A DNA stretch of 64,000 nucleotides from Thermomonas sp. (GCF_029945965.1 NZ_JAQSDO010000015.1:62001-126000), one strand, 5' to 3'; positions 16,740 to 25,354 are shown, counted from the stretch's first letter. Numbers and translations are program-made. The notes: generated from the sequence alone by a model not told the origin.

Positions 16740-16769
16740 GGCGCAGTATTTCTGCGAATGCGTGCCAGC

Positions 16770-16794
16770 AAAAAAAGCGGGCCCGAAGGCCCGC
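16770..16794 (-). terminator. Intrinsic terminator between the two pstS genes
   Basis: On the minus strand GCGGGCC-TTCG-GGCCCGC is followed by seven T residues. It directly follows the first pstS gene, so most transcription from the upstream Pho box should stop here, making that copy largely monocistronic. Confidence 0.9.
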
Positions 16795-16845
16795 ATCAAA
16801 ATTCACCCTGGTCAGGGCTGGTACTCGGGGTTCTTACCTGGAGGC

Positions 16846-17856
16846 TTACTTGAGCGTCTTCGCCCAGTAACCCTCGATCTGCTTAACCAGCGAGTCGGGC
16901 AGGGGCACATATCCGAGCGAGGCGGCAGCGCCATCGCCGTTCGCGTATACCCAGCGGAAGAATTCGAGAGCGGCCTTGGTGCCGGGCTTGCCGTTCTTGT
17001 GGACCAGCATGAAGTTGGTCGCAGTGATCGGCCAGGCGTTCTTGCCCGGTGCGTTGGTGATGATCAGGTAGAAGTCCTTGGCGGACGCCCAGTCGGCGCT
17101 GGAGGCAGCCTCGGCGAACGAGTCGTCGCTCGGGTTGACGTAGTTGCCGGAGGCATTCTTCAGGCGCGAATACGCCACCTTGTTCTGCAGCGCATAGGCC
17201 AGTTCGACGTAACCAATGCTGCCCTTGATCTGCTTGACGTAAGCAGACACACCCTCGTTGCCCTTGCCGCCGATCCCGACTGGCCACTTGACTGCAGTGC
17301 CTTCGCCGACCTTGACCTTCCACTCCGGGCTGACCTTGGACAGGTAATTGGTGAAGTTGAAGCTGGTGCCCGAGCCGTCAGAACGATGCACGACGGTGAT
17401 CTTCTGCTCTGGCAGGTTGAGGCTGCGGTTGATCGCGACGATCCGCGGATCGTTCCACATCGTGATGTTGCCGAGGAAGATGTCCGCCAGCACATCCGGA
17501 TCCATCTTCATCGAGCCGGCAGCGATGCCAGGCAGGTTGAAAGCGGGGACAATGCCGCCGATCACCGACGGGAACTGGGCCAGGCCCGATCGGCTCAGCT
17601 CTTCCGGCGGAAGCGGCTTGTCTGAGGAGCCGAAATCCACCGTGCCGGCCTTGATCTGGGCAATGCCGCCGCCGGAACCGATCGACTGGTAATTGACTTC
17701 CTTGCCGGTGGCCGCCTTGTAGTCCGACGACCACTTGGACATCGCCGGATACACGAAGGATGCGCCAGCGCCGGTGACGTCGGACGCGAATGCATTGGCG
17801 GCAAAACTCGTCGCCAGCGCGAGCGCGGCAACGCGGAACTTGAGGGACTTGAACAC
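16846..17856 (-). CDS. pstS: Phosphate-binding protein PstS (soluble copy)
   Basis: A 336-residue periplasmic phosphate-binding protein with a cleavable signal peptide ending near FAANAFA. It shares loops GAGASFVYPAMSKWSSDY, YQSIGSGGG and RSDGSGTSFNF with the neighbouring PstS but lacks a lipobox. The start is taken as the GTG at 17856, because AGGAG stands seven bases upstream and the longer frame has no ribosome-binding site. It is followed by a strong terminator. A separate, highly expressed soluble PstS beside a lipidated one suggests phosphate scavenging at very low concentration, or secretion; that is inference. Confidence 0.94.
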   Translation of the reverse strand: MFKSLKFRVAALALATSFAANAFASDVTGAGASFVYPAMSKWSSDYKAATGKEVNYQSIGSGGGIAQIKAGTVDFGSSDKPLPPEELSRSGLAQFPSVIGGIVPAFNLPGIAAGSMKMDPDVLADIFLGNITMWNDPRIVAINRSLNLPEQKITVVHRSDGSGTSFNFTNYLSKVSPEWKVKVGEGTAVKWPVGIGGKGNEGVSAYVKQIKGSIGYVELAYALQNKVAYSRLKNASGNYVNPSDDSFAEAASSADWASAKDFYLIITNAPGKNAWPITATNFMLVHKNGKPGTKAALEFFRWVYANGDGAAASLGYVPLPDSLVKQIEGYWAKTLK

Positions 17857-17944
17857 GGGTGGACTCCTGGATGCTGAAGCGACGGGACCGACCCGTCTCG
17901 CAGCGCATTGCACAGTGATTCAATGACGTTTCCGCGTCCTTCGA

Positions 17945-17962
17945 GTGACACTTTGATGACAT
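17945..17962 (-). promoter_or_regulatory. Pho box upstream of the soluble pstS
   Basis: On the minus strand ATGTCATCAAAGTGTCAC matches 14 of 18 bases of the consensus PhoB site CTGTCATAAAACTGTCAT. It is 88 bases before the GTG start, in the 298-bp region shared with the divergent porin gene. Confidence 0.75.
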
Positions 17963-18040
17963 CACCGCACGTGCTTGCGTGATCTCGCGGATTCGCTTCG
18001 AGCCGAGCGAGCGCAACCACGAGTTAAGAAAACGTCAATA

Positions 18041-18058
18041 CGGACATAAAACTGAAAT
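18041..18058 (+). promoter_or_regulatory. Pho-box-like site upstream of the phosphate porin
   Basis: CGGACATAAAACTGAAAT matches 14 of 18 bases of the PhoB consensus, with a weaker second half-site. A TCAAAT -10-like hexamer follows ten bases later (18069-18074). It serves the plus-strand porin gene at 18155. Confidence 0.5.
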
Positions 18059-18154
18059 CTATAACAGGTCAAATGTCGATCTGACATGTAGGGCTCGACT
18101 AGCGAGCGCGCAACCGTCATCAACAAACACCGTCCAATTTCAAGGAGTCGTGCC

Positions 18155-19345
18155 ATGCGCCCCACCCATTTGGCTACCGCGATCGCGCTGGTAGTCGGCA
18201 GCCTCAGCTTCAATGCGGCCGCCCAGAGTGCCCCGAGTGCCCAGGACATCGCCGGGCTGAAGGCGCAGATCGCCGCGTTGCAGGTGCAGGTCGAGAACCT
18301 GGAAGAGCGCACCAATGCGCAGTCGGACGTCAACGTGGCCCAGGCCAAGACCAATGAGGCGCTCGATGACGTCGCCTCTTTGAAGAAACTCGTCAACGAC
18401 ACCAAGCTCAGCGGCCGTATGTATTTTGACGGCACCAACATCAACGACACCAATAACGGCAGCAAGACCGCCAAGTCCGGTTTTGGCTTCGATATCAAGC
18501 GCTTCTACCTCGGCGTCGACCACACGTTCAACGACAAATGGTCGATGAACCTGACTACGGACTTCCAGTACTCGTCGGCGATCTCCTCAACCGAGCTGTA
18601 CATCAAGAAGGCCTACGTGCAGTACAAGTACAGCGACGCGTTCGTGGCGCGCGCCGGTTCGACAGATCTGCCCTGGGTGCCGTTCTCAGAGGGTGCCAAT
18701 GGCATGCGTTATGTCGAGAACACCATGGTCGACCGCCTGAAGTACGGCACCTCGGCCGACTGGGGCCTGCACGCCAGCGGCAAGCTGGCCGGTGGTGCAT
18801 TCGAGTACGCCGGCGCTATGCTCAACGGGGCGGGCTACAAGAATCCAAGCCGCAGCAAGGGCGTGGACTTCGAGGGCCGCGTGAGCTACGCCCCGACCGA
18901 GAACATCGTGGTTGGCGTGGGTGCGTATACCGGCACGCTGGGCAAGGAAACACAGACGGTCAATGCGTTGCACACTGCCAACCGCGTGGACTTCCTGGCG
19001 GCTTATACGTCCGGAAATACCCGGTTCGGCGTCGAATACTTCCAGGCCAACAACTGGAACAACGTGCTGACAGCGGCGTCCGACAAGGCCGCTGGCTACT
19101 CGTTGTGGGGCAGCGTGGGCCTGACCAATGGCGGCATCACCCTGTTTGGTCGCTATGACAATGCAGACCTGAGCAAGGCGTTGGATCCGAGCCTGCGGGA
19201 GAGCTACTTCAACCTCGGCGTCGAGTTCCCGATCATCAAGGGCGTCAAGCTGGCGACTGTCTACAAGCAGACCCACCGCCAGAACAACACCAGCATCAAC
19301 CTTGAAGCCAAGGAACTCGGCGTCTGGGGCGAATTCCGCTTCTGA
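18155..19345 (+). CDS. Phosphate-selective porin, OprO/OprP family
   Basis: A 396-residue outer-membrane protein: signal peptide ending near FNAAAQ, then a coiled-coil heptad stretch (IAGLKAQIAALQVQVENLEE, about residues 31-50), then a 16-strand type beta-barrel ending in GEFRF with the C-terminal Phe required for outer-membrane insertion. The family forms trimers that pass phosphate or polyphosphate. It diverges from the pst operon, and both sides have Pho boxes, which supports phosphate over other anions. AAGGAG lies eight bases upstream of the ATG. Confidence 0.88.
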   Translation: MRPTHLATAIALVVGSLSFNAAAQSAPSAQDIAGLKAQIAALQVQVENLEERTNAQSDVNVAQAKTNEALDDVASLKKLVNDTKLSGRMYFDGTNINDTNNGSKTAKSGFGFDIKRFYLGVDHTFNDKWSMNLTTDFQYSSAISSTELYIKKAYVQYKYSDAFVARAGSTDLPWVPFSEGANGMRYVENTMVDRLKYGTSADWGLHASGKLAGGAFEYAGAMLNGAGYKNPSRSKGVDFEGRVSYAPTENIVVGVGAYTGTLGKETQTVNALHTANRVDFLAAYTSGNTRFGVEYFQANNWNNVLTAASDKAAGYSLWGSVGLTNGGITLFGRYDNADLSKALDPSLRESYFNLGVEFPIIKGVKLATVYKQTHRQNNTSINLEAKELGVWGEFRF

Positions 19346-19372
19346 TCGTGACGCCCATCAACATGTGAGCTG

Positions 19373-19397
19373 GCGGCGGACTTCGGTCCGCCGCTTC
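19373..19397 (+). terminator. Hairpin terminator after the porin gene
   Basis: A 9-bp GC-rich stem (GCGGCGGAC/GTCCGCCGC) with a TTCG loop is followed only by TTCT. It sits between the convergent porin and nth genes and could act in both directions, though the T tract is short. Confidence 0.55.
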
Positions 19398-19405
19398 TGC
19401 ATGTG

Positions 19406-20104
19406 TCATTCGATGGCTTTGTCCGGCCAGCGGCACAGGTCGCGAATCGGGCAGGGCCCGCACAGCGGTGAACGCGCCTTGCACACGTAGCGCCCGTGCA
19501 GGATCAGCCAGTGATGTGCGTCGAGCAGGAATTCGTCTGGCACGAATTTGACCAGCTTGTCTTCGACCGCGCGCACGCTTTTGCCGGGCGCCAGCCCGGT
19601 GCGGTTGGCGACGCGGAAGATATGCGTGTCGACGGCCATCGTTGGTTCGCCGAAGGCAGTGTTGAGCACGACATTCGCGGTCTTGCGGCCCACGCCGGGC
19701 AACGCTTCCAGTGCCTCGCGGGTGCGCGGTACTTCACCCTCGTGATGCTCCAGCAGCAACCGGCACATCGCGATCACGTTGGCAGCCTTCGCGTTGTATA
19801 GACCAATACTATTGATGTAGCGCTTCAGCCCGTCTTCGCCGAGCGCGAGGATCGTCTTTGGTGTATTGGCAACCGGATACAGCCGGCGCGTGGCCTTGTT
19901 GACGCCGACATCGGTGGCCTGCGCCGACAGGATCACCGCCACCAGCAACTCGAACGATGAGTTGTAGAGCAGTTCGGTGACTGGTTTCGGATTCAGTTCG
20001 CGCAGCCGCGTGAACAGTTCGGTGATTTCCTCGCGGGTCAGTTTGCTGCCGCGCACGGGGCGTCGCATCGCACCAATCCTTGGTTCATCCATCGTGTCAC
20101 TCAT
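19406..20104 (-). CDS. nth: Endonuclease III
   Basis: A 232-residue bifunctional DNA glycosylase/AP lyase of base-excision repair that removes oxidised pyrimidines. The helix-hairpin-helix is LPGVGRKTANVV with the catalytic lysine, the catalytic Asp is in VDTHIFRV, and the C-terminal 4Fe-4S cluster is C-x6-C-x2-C-x5-C (CKARSPLCGPCPIRDLC). The N-terminus is about 20 residues longer than in E. coli. The start codon overlaps the stop of the cysteine-rich gene at 20101 by 4 bp. Confidence 0.96.
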   Translation of the reverse strand: MSDTMDEPRIGAMRRPVRGSKLTREEITELFTRLRELNPKPVTELLYNSSFELLVAVILSAQATDVGVNKATRRLYPVANTPKTILALGEDGLKRYINSIGLYNAKAANVIAMCRLLLEHHEGEVPRTREALEALPGVGRKTANVVLNTAFGEPTMAVDTHIFRVANRTGLAPGKSVRAVEDKLVKFVPDEFLLDAHHWLILHGRYVCKARSPLCGPCPIRDLCRWPDKAIE

Positions 20105-20466
20105 CGCGGCGTGCGCGCCTTGGCCAGCGCGCGCGCCAGCACATCCGCGGCAGCCGCGGGCAGGGCAGGAGTTTGCGTCGGCAAGGCCTTGGGCACGCGT
20201 GCTGCTTCACGTTCGGCCTTGCGTCGACGCAGGCGTGCATCGCGCGCACGATGGCGATCACGTGCGGCAAGCGCAGTCAGCTGGGCATCGCGCGCAGCGG
20301 CAAGCAGCGCATTGCAGCGCGGCTCACAAGTCACGCAGGCGGGTGCATCCAGCAACCCAGCAGTCAGCGCTGCATCGAAGTCGTCCACCGCAAGCAACTC
20401 CAGCACGGCATGCGCCCGCATCCCGTCTGCCGAAGAACAGATGCAATGCGGGCAGCTGGAGGTCAT
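20101..20466 (-). CDS. Cysteine-motif protein co-translated with nth
   Basis: A 121-residue protein of no family I can name. The N-terminal half has paired cysteines (CPHCIC near 5-10 and CVTCEPRC near 44-51) that look like a metal-binding or redox site. The C-terminal half is a basic, arginine/alanine-rich helix (RDRHRARDARLRRRKAEREAAR). The ATGA overlap with nth makes this the first gene of a two-gene operon. By position it may assist or accompany DNA repair or iron-sulphur assembly; that is only a guess from context. Confidence 0.65.
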   Translation of the reverse strand: MTSSCPHCICSSADGMRAHAVLELLAVDDFDAALTAGLLDAPACVTCEPRCNALLAAARDAQLTALAARDRHRARDARLRRRKAEREAARVPKALPTQTPALPAAAADVLARALAKARTPR

Positions 20467-20476
20467 TGCCAGCGGC

Positions 20477-21265
20477 TCAGCGCCCGTTGAATGCAGGCTT
20501 GCGCTTCTCGAGGAACGCCGAAGTACCTTCGCGCATGTCGTCGGTCGCGAACACCAGGCCGAACTGCGCCGATTCGTATTCCAGGCCTTCCTCGATCGCG
20601 CATTCCCCTCCGATGTTCACGCAGTCCAGCATGCCGCGCAGGGCCAGCGGCGCAGCATTGGCCAGTTGCGCGGCAAGCTTCATGGTGTCCGATTCAAGTT
20701 CGGCGGTCGGCACCACGCGATTGACGATTCCCAACTGCAGGGCGCGCTCGGCGGTTATCGGGGCGCCCGTGAGGCACAGTTCCAGCGTCGCGGCGCGTCC
20801 GGCCAGGCGCAGCAGGCGCTGGGTGCCACCGAAGCCGGGGATCAATCCCAGGTTGATTTCCGGCTGACCCATCTTGGCGGTGTCGGCAGCAATGCGCAGG
20901 TGGCAGCACATCGCCAGTTCCAGGCCGCCGCCGAAGGCGTAGCCATTGACCATCGCGATGACCGGCTTGGTGAGTTTTTCCACCCGACGCATCATCCGGG
21001 TGCCGCGCAGGGAGAAATCGCGGCCTTGCACGGGTGTCAGTGTGTTCATTTCCGAAATGTCGGCGCCGGCCACGAATGCCTTCGGTCCGCTGCCGGTGAG
21101 CACCACCACGCGCACGCTGGGATCAAAGCCGGCATCGGCGAAGGCAGCATCCAGCGCATCGATGGTCGCGGCATTCAACGCGTTCAGCTTGTCGGGGCGG
21201 TTCACATGGATGGTGCGCACAGCATTGGCATCGTCAATCAGCAGCAGGGGCTCGTTCGTCGTCAT
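20477..21265 (-). CDS. Enoyl-CoA hydratase (crotonase family)
   Basis: A 262-residue crotonase-fold protein that hydrates trans-2-enoyl-CoA in beta-oxidation or related pathways. The oxyanion-hole segments are AFVAGADISEM near 64-74 and NGYAFGGGLELAMCC near 105-119. The catalytic glutamate region is GQPEINLGLIPGFGGTQRL. The ATG at 21265 is preceded by GAGG; the longer reading with MFQRGP lacks a site. It lies 10 bp from the cysteine-motif gene and nth, so it may be co-transcribed with them. Its exact acyl-CoA substrate cannot be told. Confidence 0.88.
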   Translation of the reverse strand: MTTNEPLLLIDDANAVRTIHVNRPDKLNALNAATIDALDAAFADAGFDPSVRVVVLTGSGPKAFVAGADISEMNTLTPVQGRDFSLRGTRMMRRVEKLTKPVIAMVNGYAFGGGLELAMCCHLRIAADTAKMGQPEINLGLIPGFGGTQRLLRLAGRAATLELCLTGAPITAERALQLGIVNRVVPTAELESDTMKLAAQLANAAPLALRGMLDCVNIGGECAIEEGLEYESAQFGLVFATDDMREGTSAFLEKRKPAFNGR

Positions 21266-21492
21266 GGGGCCTCGTTGAAACAAGTTGCAGGAAAGGGTTG
21301 GCTGGCTGGAACTTCCGGGCCCGGGAGGTGTCCGAAGACTGCCTCAGTGGCGGTTAAGCCCTGTGGCCGTTATCCTAGCGTGTCATCCATGGCCAGTACG
21401 GGTCGATGGCATGAAGCACCGCGACGGCCTGGCCGGCGCGGCACCAAGGGCGGCGCTGCCGCCCCTAATTTTGATGCTGATGCGAGGTTTGA

Positions 21493-22227
21493 ATGAAGTT
21501 GCGCGTGCTCTCCGCCACCCTGTTGGCCCTGACCCTGACCGCCGGCATCGCTTCGGCACAAACCAAGCCTGCAGCCAAGCCGGCTACTGCCAGACCCGCT
21601 GCGGCTTCAACCGCAACCGCCCTGCAGGCAGTCGACAAAACCCATGCCAGCTATGCGTTTGGCTGGACGCTGGGCTCCGACCTTGTGAGCTCGGGTGAGC
21701 CGGTCGATCTCGCGGCGGCGATTCGCGGCCTGCAGGATGCCTACGCGAAGAAAGATCCCGCCTATACCCAGGAGCAGTTGGGCCAGGCTTACAGCGGTTT
21801 CCAGGCGCATGTGCAGCAGAAGCGCGAGGAGGCTTTCCGCAAGGCACTGGCCGACAACCAGGCCCAGTCTGCGGATTTCGTCGCCAAATTCAAGACGCAG
21901 CAGGGCGTGGTCACCCTGCCCAGCGGCATCATGTATCGCGTCGCCAAGGCCGGTACGGGCGCCAAGGTCACCCAGAACAGCGAGGTCCAGATTGCCCTGC
22001 GCAGCTTCCTCGCTGCGGTTGGCGTGCCATTGAGCGGTGTGGATACGCCGCCCGCGTTCAAGGTCTCCGATGCGCCGATCCCGGCACTGAAGGAAACCCT
22101 GACCTTGATGCAGCAGGGCGCTGTGTGGGAAGTGGTGGTGCCGCCGGGCAAGGGCGTGGGCCAGCAGAATCCCCAGCTTGCGCAGCAGGCGATCGCGATC
22201 CAGGTCGAGCTCGGCTCCGTCAAGTAA
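21493..22227 (+). CDS. FKBP/Mip-like periplasmic protein with degenerate PPIase domain
   Basis: A 244-residue protein with a signal peptide ending ASAQ, an Ala/Pro/Lys-rich linker, and a helical FKBP N-terminal dimerisation domain (KTHASYAFGWTLGSDLVS onward to about 140). The C-terminal part aligns in outline with an FKBP domain (GIMYRVAKAGTGAKVT ... LMQQGAVWEVVVPPGKG ... QVELGSVK). The residues that line the rotamase pocket are missing: no FDSS, no VIPGW (here PIPALKE) and no YG in the proline loop. It is probably a chaperone or scaffold rather than an active prolyl isomerase. Confidence 0.75.
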   Translation: MKLRVLSATLLALTLTAGIASAQTKPAAKPATARPAAASTATALQAVDKTHASYAFGWTLGSDLVSSGEPVDLAAAIRGLQDAYAKKDPAYTQEQLGQAYSGFQAHVQQKREEAFRKALADNQAQSADFVAKFKTQQGVVTLPSGIMYRVAKAGTGAKVTQNSEVQIALRSFLAAVGVPLSGVDTPPAFKVSDAPIPALKETLTLMQQGAVWEVVVPPGKGVGQQNPQLAQQAIAIQVELGSVK

Positions 22228-22333
22228 GCCAACGCTCGCAGTAATCGTTTATCCGATGCGCCGGCCCTGCCGGCGCATCGCACATCTAGGCATGGGTTTG
22301 TTCGAATGAGCCCAAGTCCGTAACCTGACCGCC

Positions 22334-22540
22334 ATGACCGACCAGTACCGCGCAGTGCTCAGTCCGTGCATAGGCATCTGCAATATCGACGATGACGGCT
22401 TGTGCGCAGGCTGCCACCGGACCGGCGCGGAAATCGCGAATTGGCCGGTGATGAACGACAATGCCCGCCTGCGGATGATGGATGAGGTGCTGCCGCAGCG
22501 AGAAACGCAACGCGGGGCAGCGCGACACGGGAAGGGCTGA
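22334..22540 (+). CDS. DUF1289 family protein
   Basis: A 68-residue protein with the DUF1289 cysteine pattern: SPCIGICNIDDDGLCAGCHRT, followed by EIANWPVM. The family has no proven function; the four cysteines suggest zinc or Fe-S binding. Its stop codon shares a base with the start of the Nudix gene (TGATG), so the two are translationally coupled. Confidence 0.85.
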   Translation: MTDQYRAVLSPCIGICNIDDDGLCAGCHRTGAEIANWPVMNDNARLRMMDEVLPQRETQRGAARHGKG

Positions 22541-23166
22541 TGGATGGCGAAATGCTCGCTGGGTGGTTGCGCCAGGCGGCGCGCCCTCTGGACGTGCCAC
22601 CGGATGGCGTGGCGTGGAACCTGCATGAACTCGAAGGGTTGTTGCCCGCGGGTGAACCACGCGCCGCGGCCGTCCTGGTCGGGATCGTGGCGCATGAGCA
22701 GGCCCCGACTGTTCTGTTGACCCGCCGGCATGATGGCCTTCGTAATCATGCCGGCCAGGTCAGTTTCCCCGGTGGACGCATTGAGCTGGATGACGCCAGT
22801 CCAGCGGCAGCTGCACTGCGCGAGGCGCACGAAGAAGTGGGCCTGCAGCCGGCGCAGTTCACGCCGTTGGGCTACCTGGATCCGCTGCTGACGATCACCG
22901 GGTTCCGGGTCGTGCCCTTGATAGGCCTGATCGCCCCTGCTTTCGTGGCCGTGCCCGATCCCGAGGAGGTTGCCGAAGCCTTCGAAGTGTCGCTGGACCT
23001 GTTGCTGGATCCACGGCAGCTGGAAGAAAAGCAGTTGCAGTTCGGCGGACGGCTGCGTCACGTGCTCCAATACCGTTATGAGCAGCAACGGATCTGGGGC
23101 GTGACCGCCTCGATCCTGTTCAACCTCCGCGAACGCCTCGCGAACGCAACCCCAAGGAGGACATGA
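22540..23166 (+). CDS. Nudix hydrolase, CoA pyrophosphatase (NudL) type
   Basis: A 208-residue Nudix enzyme. The Nudix box begins GGRIELDDASPAAAA and continues into REAHEEVG, and the UPF0035/CoA-pyrophosphatase signature precedes it (LLTRRHDGLRNHAGQVSFPG). It would cleave CoA or oxidised CoA to phosphopantetheine and 3',5'-ADP. It overlaps the genes on both sides by 1-4 bases, in a run with the DUF1289, sulfurtransferase and ArsC-like genes. Confidence 0.88.
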   Translation: MDGEMLAGWLRQAARPLDVPPDGVAWNLHELEGLLPAGEPRAAAVLVGIVAHEQAPTVLLTRRHDGLRNHAGQVSFPGGRIELDDASPAAAALREAHEEVGLQPAQFTPLGYLDPLLTITGFRVVPLIGLIAPAFVAVPDPEEVAEAFEVSLDLLLDPRQLEEKQLQFGGRLRHVLQYRYEQQRIWGVTASILFNLRERLANATPRRT

Positions 23167-24029
23167 TGACCGGATGGACAACCCTGGTGCAGGCCGAAAC
23201 GCTTGCGATGGCGCTCAATCGCAACGACCTGGCGGTCGTTGACTGCCGCTATAGCCTGCTCGATCCGAATGCCGGCGAGAATACCTACCGGGCTTCACAC
23301 CTGCCGGGCGCGACCTATGCGCACCTGGAGCGCGACCTGTCGGACATGACGCCGCCTGGCGACGGCCGGCACCCATGGCCATCAGCCACGCAATTGGCCA
23401 ACAGGCTGTCGCGCTGGGGCATCGGGCCGACCACGCAGGTCATCGCTTACGACGACGGCGACGGCGCGATCGCCGCGCGCCTGTGGTTCCTGCTGCGCAT
23501 GCTGGGCCACGAAAAAGTGGCGGTGCTCGATGGCGGTTGGGCGCGCTGGACTGCGCTCGGCTTGCCGGTCTCGTCGTCGCCACCCACGACTGCGGCGCAG
23601 TTTCGCGCGCAGTACGATGCCACGCAGCTGGCATTCGACAGCGTGCGCCTGTTCGACGCCGATGACGTGGAAGCCCACCTGCACACTGGCGGCATGCTGG
23701 TCGATGCGCGTTCCGCACCACGTTTCCGTGGCGAAGAGGAACCGCTGGACCGGGTCGCCGGCCATGTGCCGGGCGCGGTCAACCGCCCGTATGCGCAGAA
23801 CCTGGTCGATGGCCGTTTCAAGTCGCCGATGCTGCTTGCCGAGGAGTTCCGTGCGCTACTCGGGTCGAATTCGCCCACCGATGTTGTTGCGATGTGCGGT
23901 TCAGGCGTCACTGCCTGCCACAACTTGCTGGCGATGGAGCGCGCCGGCTTGAAGGGCGCAGGTCTTTACACGGGATCATGGAGCGGCTGGATCAGCGATG
24001 TCTCGCGATCGGTCGCGACCGGCGCCTGA
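23163..24029 (+). CDS. Two-domain sulfurtransferase (rhodanese/SseA type)
   Basis: A 288-residue tandem rhodanese. The inactive first domain has DCRYSLLDPNAGENTYRASH and the CH2B-like RLWFLLR region. The second domain carries the active loop CGSGVTAC with the persulfide cysteine at 245. The CGSGVTA loop is typical of 3-mercaptopyruvate sulfurtransferases rather than thiosulfate ones, but assigning the sulfur donor needs assay. It overlaps the Nudix gene by 4 bases and is 15 bp before the ArsC-like gene. Confidence 0.88.
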   Translation: MMTGWTTLVQAETLAMALNRNDLAVVDCRYSLLDPNAGENTYRASHLPGATYAHLERDLSDMTPPGDGRHPWPSATQLANRLSRWGIGPTTQVIAYDDGDGAIAARLWFLLRMLGHEKVAVLDGGWARWTALGLPVSSSPPTTAAQFRAQYDATQLAFDSVRLFDADDVEAHLHTGGMLVDARSAPRFRGEEEPLDRVAGHVPGAVNRPYAQNLVDGRFKSPMLLAEEFRALLGSNSPTDVVAMCGSGVTACHNLLAMERAGLKGAGLYTGSWSGWISDVSRSVATGA

Positions 24030-24044
24030 ACAGGGAGGCATTGC

Positions 24045-24437
24045 ATGCATGCTGAAATCTGGCACAACCCGGCCTGTGGGACCTCGCGCAACACGCTTGC
24101 CTTGATCCGCCATGCCGGGATCGAACCGGTGATCGTCGACTACCTGCAGTCGCCACCCGACATGGCGCGCCTGCGCCAGGCAATTCACGATGCCGGTCTG
24201 TCCGTGCGTGATGCGATCCGCAGCAAGCAACCGGAATACGTGGCGCAGGGATTGGACGACATGTCGTTATCCGACGACCGGTTACTCGGTGCCATGCTCG
24301 CTACGCCGGTTCTGATCAACCGGCCGTTCGTGTTCACGCCACTTGGTACACGTTTGTGCCGGCCTGATTCGTCGCTGGTGCTGGAGATTCTGCCGCCATG
24401 CGAAACACCCTTCGCCAAGGGTGAGGAGCCGCGCTAG
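24045..24437 (+). CDS. arsC: ArsC-family (glutaredoxin-linked) arsenate reductase-like protein
   Basis: A 130-residue thioredoxin-fold protein with the catalytic Cys11 in NPACGTSRNTL and the conserved arginines in INRPFVFTPLGTRLCRP. This matches the glutaredoxin-dependent ArsC class (arsenate to arsenite). There is no arsR, arsB or acr3 beside it, so a stress or housekeeping role is as likely as arsenic resistance. It ends a run of four closely packed genes. A GATGCC/GGCATC hairpin without a T tract follows the stop. Confidence 0.8.
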   Translation: MHAEIWHNPACGTSRNTLALIRHAGIEPVIVDYLQSPPDMARLRQAIHDAGLSVRDAIRSKQPEYVAQGLDDMSLSDDRLLGAMLATPVLINRPFVFTPLGTRLCRPDSSLVLEILPPCETPFAKGEEPR

Positions 24438-24553
24438 TCGATGCCCTATCGGCATCGGCTGCGGCTCCGAACGCACGACCATGGAGGGCCGGGCCGGTGT
24501 GTCATCAAGCCTATATGTGTCGCCAAGGATGGCGGCCGTGAACTCGCTGACCG

Positions 24554-25312
24554 CTACTTTCCGATCCGCGCCAGCATCGCGCGCAGCCCGGCCTGTGTGT
24601 CCGGCTGCATCCATGCCGCCACGAAGCGCGACAGGTCGATGCGCTCGGGCTGCAACGCGGCGACCACGTCACGGCGGGCGATACGCCGGGTTTCCAGCAC
24701 CGGTCCGCGTGGCAGTTGCAGCAAGCCTTCCAGCCAGACCCGCGCGCGGGTGGCAACCTCGTCTATGCCGGTCAGTTCATCCACCAGGCCGATCGCAAGT
24801 GCTTCGGTCGCCTCTACAAGTGCACCGCTGACCAACAGGCGCTCGGCACGATGCGGGCCGACCACGCGGGCGAGCAGCGACTGGATGCCTTCCGGCGCCA
24901 CCAGGCCGACCTGGGTCTCGTTCAAACCGATCCGATACGGCCCATCGGCCATCACCCGGTAGTCGCAACAAAGCGCCAGCACGCAGCCGCCGGCGGGCGA
25001 GTGCCCGGCAAGCGCCGCCGCCACCGGCACCGGGCAGTTGGCGAGCGCGCGTGCAGCGCCAAAGAAGTCATTCCACGCCGACAGCAGCGCGTCGTGGTCG
25101 TTGCCCAGCGAGAGCAGAAAAGGCACATCGAGCCCCGCCGAAAACACCTTGGGTCCGCCGGCCAGCACGATGCCGCGTGCGCCGTTGGCAACCGCGTCCG
25201 CGATAGCCGAGGTCAATGCCTGGCACAGCGATGGATCCAGCGCATTGACCGGCGCACGCGCCAGGCGCAGTTCGTGAATATCGCCATGGATGGTGGTTTC
25301 GACGAGTGGCAT
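24554..25312 (-). CDS. Enoyl-CoA hydratase/isomerase, ECI1-like delta3-delta2 isomerase
   Basis: A 252-residue crotonase-fold protein. FSAGLDVPFLL, AGHSPAGGCVLALCCDYRVM and YRIGLNETQVGLVAPEG are much closer to the eukaryotic-type 3,2-trans-enoyl-CoA isomerase (ECI1) than to ordinary hydratases. It would shift double bonds of unsaturated acyl-CoAs into the trans-2 position for beta-oxidation. The start at 25312 is chosen over an upstream ATG because that extension is poorly conserved-looking. It diverges from the copper chaperone gene. Confidence 0.75.
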   Translation of the reverse strand: MPLVETTIHGDIHELRLARAPVNALDPSLCQALTSAIADAVANGARGIVLAGGPKVFSAGLDVPFLLSLGNDHDALLSAWNDFFGAARALANCPVPVAAALAGHSPAGGCVLALCCDYRVMADGPYRIGLNETQVGLVAPEGIQSLLARVVGPHRAERLLVSGALVEATEALAIGLVDELTGIDEVATRARVWLEGLLQLPRGPVLETRRIARRDVVAALQPERIDLSRFVAAWMQPDTQAGLRAMLARIGK

Positions 25313-25354
25313 GCGTGTATTCCGGTGGGGATGGACAATCGTTATCATAGGCGC

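Noticed and set aside
24045-24437. An arsenic-resistance operon
   Set aside because: Only the ArsC-like gene is present; no regulator or efflux pump is adjacent.
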